This document shows positions 54,901 through 61,537 of a DNA stretch of 64,000 nt, in pieces; position 1 is the stretch's first letter; the number at the start of each line of letters is the position of its first letter. Both the position numbers and the translations under genes were made by a program. The stretch is from Parietichytrium sp. I65-24A (Eukaryota; Sar; Bigyra; Thraustochytrida; Thraustochytriidae), in contig BLSF01000040.1 of the NCBI GenBank assembly GCA_012862575.1, positions 186,001-250,000 on the forward strand. The letters are read 5' to 3'. The notes beneath the pieces are model-generated. The model ran no database searches and was not told the DNA's origin. It was given only the letters and a program-made list of their open reading frames with translations.

Positions 54901-55229
54901 CTGACGCCGCACGAAAGCGTGCATTATTGAAGGAGGAACGGCCTCAACCAGGAACTGTGGAGAAGAGGATAAAGTTAGATAAAAAGTCACTCTGGAGTCG
55001 CTATGTCATCGAAGAAGACAATCGATTTACGTCAGCTATGCAGATGCGGCAGCCAAGGGTGCAAGGCATGGAGCAAGAGCTGGATTACAAGGTCGCCAAA
55101 TTTGCTCCCGTGGCGAGGAACGGCAAGGTGGTCGTGGACAACGGTGACACGGAGACCCTATTGCAAGACTTTCCATGCGATGCGCAGCGGTCATGGAGAC
55201 GCGTAATCCGGACGTCAGATCCAAATTAG
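51912..55229 (+). CDS. TAF4-like Pro/Gln/Met-rich nuclear protein (1105 aa)
   Basis: A TTG upstream opens the frame, but the ATG at 51912 (A at -3) is the likely start. Residues 1-150 are Gly/Ser/Gln/Tyr-rich. A helical domain of unknown family spans about 150-300. A 500-residue disordered part includes a poly-Gln run and repeats of PPGAMPSTSM. A Lys/Ala/Glu-rich coiled segment lies near 710-765. The C-terminal 150 residues resemble the conserved C-terminal domain of TFIID subunit TAF4: SLMEQTLVALVGLARHRVEG, LRRLNQVKSDLRAREKDLDL, then a basic Lys/Arg-rich helix. TAF4 pairs with TAF12 through a histone fold and helps to form the TFIID core and to bind activators. A nuclear transcription factor subunit is likely. 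TAF4 itself is moderately supported, and another histone-fold or coactivator protein remains possible. Confidence 0.6.
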   Translation: MADDDDLFGDMSGENLLNTQYAVGGGGSFSYGGSSGSGAYSGHNSHQSQSQPGYGSRGSSSGYNGAPGSNSYYQQGYGQPGYDSRSTQQQNWSQHPSQPVPQSSSMNPSYNPHAQSRSRSLPSNVPPSGGSHRPQQQQAQSLAGNPRMKELIAFNVSRIFWKAFLSFVCKAYSSKARQVSEAIPDSLISNASTAEKKLAIKDRFVSILGKDVFLQAFQLLLKIYQNKFKSVVSKLGDELSGRIWKEIQEKKRHVSEWERVVGQTAPEHAKRVLVEVIQGTQQDAYLYLKHQQKKRQPQQQQQQQQQQQPPHQVPHQPQNSTRPQQSPPPNVARPPTSVPSSQPSKPTANRGKVLPQSRQMQQPAGQQQQQHASSTLQYPPQEPMAGRGPTSLSSAAKKNAKAMQQPGPASAMSNAPPPGHVPQPGMPTGAGPPRMHPSAPRPTSVAGAGAGRGSTTGSRGSSSGVGRGAGKGLLRPASGTSGPISSLPGGTPGSMPPGAMPSTSMPPRPMASGSMGPRSLGPGSMPPGVMPSTSMPPGAMPSTSMPPGAMPSTSMPPGAMPSRPMTTGSMGPRSLGPGSMPPGAMGGSMPPGAMTGSMPPRAMTSGPMGVGPPPGSMPGAMPPRMSSAMPPRGMQTGAMGSMPPSGPQSAPLPTSGPGGPRPPRGKTIPSASMPPGNQMMAGVPGSSPIVPGAPLSTGPSPPRPLSKAAQKRAAEERKKKAAEEKEKERKRLAAQKKKESKAKAAQRAAEKKKAAAAAAAAAPNNPPLHSGPPMSSQPRPPSSYTTTGPMQHPTYSTAPNYSSGHGAPVPTGPMGPMSSMPPVSSMPPVSSTQSFSKPSSSYKPPRAGTALKLQTIPSPDKMTSPLVDERIERCISKGISLGMTSKASLTCAPYNKPGGECSQYLATALNSLMEQTLVALVGLARHRVEGDLKRKPYAASTSETLADKATVLRRLNQVKSDLRAREKDLDLLFSALGEKSDKNDKESRKAKRFESNADAARKRALLKEERPQPGTVEKRIKLDKKSLWSRYVIEEDNRFTSAMQMRQPRVQGMEQELDYKVAKFAPVARNGKVVVDNGDTETLLQDFPCDAQRSWRRVIRTSDPN
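53394..53725 (+). repeat. PPGAMPSTSM-type coding tandem repeats in the TAF4-like gene
   Basis: Ten-residue units of the form SMPPGAMPST, with variants such as MPPRPM and GSMGPRSLGP, repeat through this stretch. The central copies (about 53490-53600) are nearly identical at the DNA level. The encoded protein is Met- and Pro-rich and likely disordered. Confidence 0.85.
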
Positions 55230-55754
55230 TTTTCAGAGGGCTTGATTCTCGTCAAGCTTCGCTCTGCTCGCGCGACTGATTCTTCAGCAACTGACCAGAC
55301 GCCTTGACCTTGCCTATTTTCTGATTCGTTGGCAGATCTATTCCATGGGCTGCATGTTCGCCAAGTTCGGAACAAGAAATCATGCTTCGCCTGAGCTATA
55401 GCGAGGCAGTGGAGCTTTCACAATTCAGGTATTGAAAAAAATTGCTTCCGAGTACCATCCGAGGCTGGGTCTCCCTGATCATATGTGCAAGCCATGGGCA
55501 GAGTTCCTCGCTTTCTTTGTTTTGTGCCTGCTGTATCAAATTAATAGATTGGAGCCGCGAACGACTCAAGACAAACGAATATTATTGCGGCTCGAAAGGA
55601 AGGACGAATAATAAGGTTGACGACCGACGAATGAATTTATTAGTTTTCTTGTGACAATGCATGGGTAATGTGTGTGAGTTAGAAGTCCATGATCGCGCAT
55701 GGGATGTACTTTTCTCTCTTCTGGTTGGTTTGCAAAAAAAAATACAATGGCCAT
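55230..55754. other. Convergent 3' region, 525 bp
   Basis: This lies between the stops of the TAF4-like gene (plus) and the ferredoxin gene (minus). It should contain both 3' UTRs. I see no gene or repeat. Confidence 0.6.
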
Positions 55755-56180
55755 CTATAACTGGTTCGCTGTCTCCGCTGGTAGCTGGACCACGATTCCG
55801 TCCATATCCTCCGTGACAATGACCTGGCAGCCGAGGCGGGAGGTCTCTGTGAGCCCCAGCGCGAGGTCCAGCATGTCTTCCTCCTCTTCCTCCTTCTCCG
55901 GAAGCTTGTCGTAGGTGCTTTGATCGAAGATCATGTGGCACGTGCTGCAGGCCATTTCGCCCCCGCACGCACCCTCCACCTCGATGTCATTGTCGTGGCA
56001 CACCTTGAGCATGGACTTGCCCACCTCGGCGTCCACGGTCTCAAGGTCGCCATCCGCGTCCTTGAACGTCACCTTGACCGTCTTCTTTGTGGCCAGCCCC
56101 CTCGCACAAACCATGCGAACATCGCTGCGGCCAAGCGCTGCGCCGTGCCGCAGCGGCAAACTCGCCAAGCTCCGCAACAT
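55755..56180 (-). CDS. Mitochondrial adrenodoxin-type [2Fe-2S] ferredoxin (141 aa)
   Basis: The frame is open further upstream, but the ATG at 56180 (A at -3) begins a typical mitochondrial presequence. It is Arg/Leu/Ala-rich with no acid for about 18 residues, and cleavage is likely before the TKKTVKVTF strand. The ferredoxin fold follows with cluster ligands Cys72, Cys78, Cys81 and Cys118 in VEGACGGEMACSTCHMIF and SRLGCQV. The segment DKLPEKEEEEEDMLDLA is the acidic helix that docks adrenodoxin reductase and cytochromes P450 in this family. Such ferredoxins supply electrons for mitochondrial Fe-S cluster assembly and heme A synthesis, as yeast Yah1 does. Size and all ligands are normal. Organelle targeting is inferred from the presequence. 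Confidence 0.94.
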   Translation of the reverse strand: MLRSLASLPLRHGAALGRSDVRMVCARGLATKKTVKVTFKDADGDLETVDAEVGKSMLKVCHDNDIEVEGACGGEMACSTCHMIFDQSTYDKLPEKEEEEEDMLDLALGLTETSRLGCQVIVTEDMDGIVVQLPAETANQL

Positions 56181-58918
56181 TCTCTCTCTCTCTAAACGCA
56201 CAGACACACAAAGAAGAAAACACGCGACACACTGCCGACTGTACCGCGAACAAGCTCTGCGCACGAAGCACACACAGACGCGGCGTAGACCAACAAACAC
56301 GAAAGACGAAACACGAAAGACGAAACACAAAACACGAACGAAGGCGCGGTCAGCTTACAGAGACTGACAGGCAGCAACGCGAGCCGAGCGCAGTGCTTTC
56401 CCACCTCGCAGTAGTCGCAGTATTCACTGTAAGGAGCAACAAGATCAGACAAGAGCTAAAACGCAAGACATCCCAGACTGCGCAGACTCAGCCTGCGTGA
56501 GGGAGACGGAGGCTAGGCCGCTGAGCTTATTGCGCGCTAATGTTAAACGCAAGACGGACGGCTTAGACTGCCTGACGCTCTCACTCTAGGCTAGACGCCG
56601 CACGTGGGAGTGAGTACTGAGCAAACTCTACGTTAGGTTGTGCGATGATAGCGACGATACATAGTGATTCGTGGTGACCAGACCAGTCCAGACTGCATTA
56701 CACTGCATTACACTGCATTGCACTGATTGCACTGCACGAGAGACAGTCTCTTCTTGTTTTAGTTAGAATGTAGATCTTCAAGAGTTTTGGTTTCTGTTGT
56801 TGTTGTTTTGGTTTTTGCTCAGGTCTCGAGTCTGGCGAGCTGCTAAGCATGCGGCAAAACAAAAAAATGGTCTGCTGCAGTGCTCATGTTGTTGATGGTA
56901 GTTAGCACAATGTTTCACCCAATTTCTGCACGTCCACGCTGTTCTGTCTTAACTGTCTTATGTCTTTTGTCTTTCGTCGAGCAGTCAGTTGTGGGCCTTT
57001 TTCCTTCATGAATGGCTTCAATGGGCCATGGCTGCCTGCTTTCCAATCCTTGTTGGAGCCTCTGACCTATTTTGACCATTTCGACATTTTCGACCTTGAA
57101 CGCTCAGAGTACAGGATGCAGCATGCGTCAAGTGTGAAGCGTGAAGTGCAGGGAACTGGCTGTGAGCTGAGACTCGGCAGTCTGGAAGGCAGAGCAGGGC
57201 AGTGATGGGCCACGCCTGGCATTCGCATCGGATCAGGAAAGATAGTCTAACAGTAAATCTGCTCTTGAAAAGACCAAGGGGCGAGGGGTGACTTCAATGT
57301 GCTGTGGCTGCTACGGGCGATGGCAGCAAGCACCCGTAAGAAGTGAGCTTGCAGTCGAGGTGTATAAATACATCTTCAGGAAGACTCTCTGTCGGTCCGG
57401 GAGAGAACTCGTTCGCGCGGACTTTTGCTTTGCGCCCGTCTTCCCCGCCTTCTCTAAAGTCGTAAATCCATCCAGTCAGTCAATGTTCAATGAACAAAAC
57501 ATCAAATCAATTTGCAAAGACTGAACAGAAGGAGGAAGTAACCTACAAATCTAAACCACATTCTATCTTCTAAACTCCAAACTCCAAACTCTACAAGTTC
57601 ATTTGACTGTGTCGACATCTGCGAGCCAGCTGCACGCTGCGAAGGCTGCATGCAGCGTCCTGCGTTCCAGCCCAACGCTTATACTTCGCACACATCTTAT
57701 AACAGACCAGCTCCCATTGTCTGCCACACCGTTGTACATCGTTGTACACAACAGCGTAAGCATTGAACATAGCAGCCAGGCAACTTCTCATGCTCGGGTT
57801 CCTCGCTGGAGAACCCATAAACTATGGTTATGATAGCCATAATAATAGCAGTTGGATCGAGAGAACCGGAATGGAAGACTGATTGTGTTTGGATGACCGT
57901 CGATGAGCGGAGTGGCCGGCAGCGAATGCTCGTTCGAATTGAAGAAGGGAGGAGCGAAAGAAAGAAGGAACGAAGGAAGGCAGCGTGGCTACTCTGAGTT
58001 CTTTGCTGCTATAATGGCGATTCGGGTTCTCGACAAGGGAGATATTGCCATGCATGCATCTGAGGCTTCGCTCGGAATGGAATGCGGCTAAGCAGGCGCC
58101 CCGCACATAGCAGACTCGGGGAGGTTTCGGGAAATACGCACAAGCCCGGCTGTTCGCCAGTGCTCGCGCTATATTTTCAGCAAGGTCGTGAGACGCTTTG
58201 GCTTTTCGGCAGCTGGCATTATCCGTTTTGATGCAGCGGGGGGCTCTGGAGAATGGCCGGCGCATGACACGAAAGCCCGGCTTGGAGGATTTGCGCACAG
58301 ATTTGCATTCTTTCAACGCAATCATTGCACATCCTTGAAGCGCTGCGCTACATGCATCGAGCCGCGGCCGAGACGGCGGCTTGGCTATGCTTGGCTCATC
58401 CATCAGAGACATCAGCGATCCAAAGAGCATGTCCATTCCTTTGTTCCCCACCCTTCCGGATTCTTCCCGAGCGTTCCTTTCTATTCCTTCCAGTCTTACA
58501 GCACTCCCCAGTCCTTTCCCTACACTACTCCACTCCCCCACTTCTACTGCAAACATTAACGGATCGAGCATTCCACACACTACTACCGACAGCCCTAATC
58601 ACAACTTACCCGGTGAAAAAATGACAAGTTGTCTCTACGACTAATATCAGCCCACATAGATGAAACATTAATGAACAGCTAGCGCCGTGGTAGGACGGTT
58701 ACACAGCCGGGTGTACGCGCGAGCAAGCGAAAGACCGCCGCGTACGGCACTCGAGTACTCGAGTAGCAGGTATTAGGAGGAGAATATATAGAACAAAAAG
58801 GAACATTCCTAAGGGCGCTGCGCGGGAGGCGGCAGAGAGAGAGACAAAGAGAGAGACAGAGAACAGGCACATATCTCCAAGCGGCAAAAAAGGCAGTGTG
58901 TTCAAACCAAAAAAAAGG
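56181..58918. other. Divergent intergenic region, 2.7 kb
   Basis: This lies between the minus-strand ferredoxin and the plus-strand selenoprotein K gene and should hold both promoters. A minus-strand frame of up to 250 codons (57828-58580) overlaps competing frames and shows no recognisable domain, so I leave it out. Short TTG repeats near 56797 and CACTGCATTA repeats near 56694-56735 are present. Confidence 0.5.
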
Positions 58919-59573
58919 ATGGTGTACATTTCCGGAGGGAGCGTGCAAGAGCAGAGGACGTGGAAGCGGCCGGGCATAGTGGTTGATGTGTTCTGGGCGA
59001 TTGTGGATGCCATCATGCTGTTGTGAGTTGCAAAGAAGCTTTTGTGTGTGTAAAAATTTGTCTTTTTTCTATGGAAGGCGTTTTCCATGGGGCGATGTGA
59101 TGGCTGTGATGGATTTGATGCACACAAGCCAAGTGGCACCAAGGGATGGAGGGCAGATGATGGGTGATAATGGTTTGTTCATGTGTGTGTGTGTGGGGTT
59201 GAGAGTATAGATTCTGACATGGCTGTGTTGTGTGTCTTTTCTGACTGGGGCGGTTCCATGACTACGTTGATCAATGGACCTTTTCAATGCTGGTTTGTGT
59301 CGGCCTGGTTGTGGCGAGTGTAGTTTTATGACGCTGTACAAAGACCCCTCCGAAATTGACCGCCAGAGACGGTCTGCTGGACATCGTGGCCTGCTCAGTG
59401 GGAGCTCTTCTGGTGGTGGTGGTGGTGGTGGTGGTGGTGGTGGTGGTGGAGGCGGCGGTGGTGGAAACGGACGCGGAGGTCCACCACGGCCGAATGTGCG
59501 TGGAATGAATGACATGCGCCGCGGCGGAAGGCTTGGTAGCCTCCCAATGGCTGGTGGCGGGTGATCAAGGTAA
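58919..59573 (+). CDS. SELENOK: Selenoprotein K, two exons, selenocysteine at in-frame UGA (117 aa)
   Basis: Exon 1 (58919-59022) begins MVYISGGSVQEQRTWKRPGI, the hallmark N-terminus of selenoprotein K. It ends after AIML plus TT, at a GTGAGT donor. Exon 2 begins at 59324 after TGTAG. Joining restores the membrane segment IVVDVFWAIVDAIMLFFMTL with no frame change. A charged stretch, an 18-residue poly-Gly run (residues 65-82) and a PPRPNVRGMNDMRRGGRLGS tail follow. The end reads PMAGGG, UGA at 59562-59564, Ser, Arg, TAA. Animal selenoprotein K ends in the same way, Gly-Gly-Sec-Gly-Arg or Gly-Sec-Gly, so the UGA is read as Sec115. The protein is a single-pass ER membrane protein; in animals it partners with a DHHC acyltransferase and with ER-associated degradation. 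A canonical SECIS was not found by eye. If UGA is a true stop, the product would be a 114-residue form. Confidence 0.9.
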
Positions 59574-60026
59574 AGCGTCAGTGTCGAAGTCCTTTTTCTT
59601 TAAAGGCACACTGACGCAGCCTTAGGTGGCCAACATTTGCACCAAATGCATGCTAACTTATCGTTTTCCAAAGTAGAAATACTGAGATTGCGAAATAGTT
59701 AGCGGCGTGATGACAGCGAGGGTTCGAAATTTTCCTCGAGTTGCTCGGGAGCGTGCTCTTTGCTTGAATACCGTGGTGCACTGTGTTGCTACTTCAATTC
59801 GAAACTTCTATGTTTGCGAATTTTTAGTCCTCTGCTCCACCTCGGTGGGAAGTGGCGGAGGAAACAACGTACTTTGGATCCAGGAATTCCCTGCCCGTCT
59901 GAAGGAGAGAGAAACGAAATTAGTGTAATATTTTCTATCAGTATCTTTCAAATTTGTACAACAATGCTACAGGAGTTGAGCATTTCCCGCTCAGCATTTT
60001 CACCAAGTATCTTTTTTTTTCATTTT
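59574..60026. other. Convergent 3' region carrying the selenoprotein K 3' UTR, 453 bp
   Basis: This lies between the selenoprotein K stop (plus) and the stop of the unknown protein (minus). It starts with the strong hairpin listed separately. It also contains one ATGA followed 13 nt later by AAA (near 59709), which only weakly resembles a SECIS core, and another potential hairpin near 59829-59865. The SECIS element should lie here. Confidence 0.55.
59575..59617 (+). promoter_or_regulatory. Perfect 10-bp hairpin directly after the selenoprotein K stop
   Basis: GCGTCAGTGT (59575-59584) pairs exactly with ACACTGACGC (59608-59617). Between them a second stem CCTTT/AAAGG closes a TTCTTT loop. It begins one base after the TAA. 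It lacks the UGA/GA quartet of a standard SECIS, so it is either a variant element, a structure that supports UGA recoding, or unrelated. Confidence 0.6.
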
Positions 60027-60698
60027 TCAGCGAGGAGCAATGTAAATATTCACAAGGTCGTCAAGTCCCTTTGAGAGCCTCCGGTGTCGACGGTTAGGAT
60101 CGCGTTTCAAAGCCAAAGAGTCGCCCTCGAGCCTGGAGAGCCTCGCAATAAAATCCTTGGCACGCTGCAGGCCCTTTGCCAGTTTATTGTCGTGGTCAGG
60201 TTTTCGATTAGCTTCAGTGACAAAACTTCGCAGTATGCTTTTGGAGCGCTTGATTCCAAAGACGAGTACTTCTAAACCATCTGAGATGCTGACCTCCACT
60301 GGCTTGTTATTCTCCGTTAAAAACTCTTGCGCTTGTGCTTGAGCCGCAACCAAGACATAGATCGCGAGACCAATAACCGGAAAGGTCTTGAATTCATCGC
60401 TCGTCGGAACGAATGAAATCAGCGACTTCCCGGTCTTCAGTCTCTCGGGCACGTGGAGATTCAGTATCTCGGCGAATCGGTTCACAAGCTCTGGCCGTGG
60501 CCGCTTCAGCCACTCCGTTGCGTCAAACATGTCGTGAAGGCCAAAGTCCAACCGCTCATCGCGCCATGCGGGCTCGTCCTTGGCCCTGGGATATTCACGG
60601 TGCACTGCCTCCTTCCTCTTGGAGCCACCAGGCCTTCCACCTGACACTCCGGAATACTGCTTCAGCAAGGATCCTCGTCGACGTGAAGAGGTCGCCAT
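60027..60698 (-). CDS. Unrecognised protein (223-228 aa)
   Basis: The frame reaches a GTG at 60719. ATG codons lie at 60707 and 60698, and the second has the stronger context (AAGATGG) and is used. The N-terminus is Ser/Arg/Gly/Lys-rich and basic. A likely folded part from about residue 50 includes HDMFDATEWLKRPRPELVNR, a hydrophobic helix FKTFPVIGLAIYVLVAAQAQ and a helical, basic C-terminus with RRHRRLSKGLDDLVNIYIAP. The hydrophobic helix could span a membrane but is short and Ala/Gln-rich. I do not recognise a family. The frame is long, has no strong competitor and sits in normal gene spacing between selenoprotein K and the NADPH oxidase, so it is probably a real gene of unknown function. 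Confidence 0.65.
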   Translation of the reverse strand: MATSSRRRGSLLKQYSGVSGGRPGGSKRKEAVHREYPRAKDEPAWRDERLDFGLHDMFDATEWLKRPRPELVNRFAEILNLHVPERLKTGKSLISFVPTSDEFKTFPVIGLAIYVLVAAQAQAQEFLTENNKPVEVSISDGLEVLVFGIKRSKSILRSFVTEANRKPDHDNKLAKGLQRAKDFIARLSRLEGDSLALKRDPNRRHRRLSKGLDDLVNIYIAPR

Positions 60699-61537
60699 CT
60701 TCTGCATTGAGACACTCACTCGACTTCACAGTTCGCGGTGGCCCAACCCGGGACAGGCTTCTCTCGCGACCTTGCCCCGAGCAACCACGACGATCGTTGA
60801 ATGCCTCTGCTGTCTTGCAACCTTGCAAAAGTCAGCCTTGCCGTGTGCTATGCTCCTCTTCCTATCTTGTCTGTGTACTGGTAGTGAGTACCGGTATCTG
60901 CGAGGATTCGCGGCAGCATTTTGTGCTGTTGTTGTTCAATGAAAATGATAGGAGTATGGTAGAGTAAAAAATTACTTCGTTTCTTCATCTACTCCCGGCA
61001 TAGAACATAATAGTACTTTTAAGTGGACGAAGGTACGAAGTTGTACTCCCGCGCTAACTGGTGGTAGGAGTGAATAGGCGGTTGCACACCTTCGAAATTG
61101 CGCGGTTAGAACCTTCTATAGATATCAGTAGGTGCGGTCGCGCCAGCGCGGAACGAGGAAGAGAACATAAGAAGGGAAACGCATCGTTTTCGCGGCGTCG
61201 ACGATCTCATAAAAAGACGTTTTTAAAATGAAGATTGATTGACGGCTAAAGTAGGTTGCATTTGAAGAGAGTTTAGTAGTAGCGTTTATTCACACATGTG
61301 CTTTTCCTTGCTGAGGAAGCTGTTCTCAAACCGTGGGAGGTGAGGAGCGAAACACGCATACGAGCTGAGGTAGGAGGATATACACTTTTTTAAAGAGGTT
61401 TTCTATATTCATTAATTCGTTGTTTGTATGTGTTTGGGGGCAAAAGATGGAAGAATAGAGACCCGCGTTTTGCCAAGGTGCCGCTGTCTATAATCTTGAG
61501 CGTCTCTTGCTTGGTTTCGATGGACAATTCAAAAACA
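60699..61537. other. Intergenic, about 0.84 kb
   Basis: This holds the promoter of the unknown minus-strand gene and the 3' UTR of the NADPH oxidase gene. A GTACTGGTAGTGAGTACCGG motif lies at 60875-60894, one of a family of related intergenic motifs in the window. No gene was seen. Confidence 0.55.

Noticed and set aside
57828-58580. Minus-strand frame of 250 codons
   Set aside because: No recognisable domain, biased Ser/Ala/Arg composition, and competing frames of similar length on the other strand. Kept out for lack of support.
59700-59760. ATGA with AAA 13 nt later in the selenoprotein K 3' UTR as a SECIS
   Set aside because: The helix between quartet and loop pairs poorly and the 3' GA partner is not in the right place. 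It is only a weak candidate.
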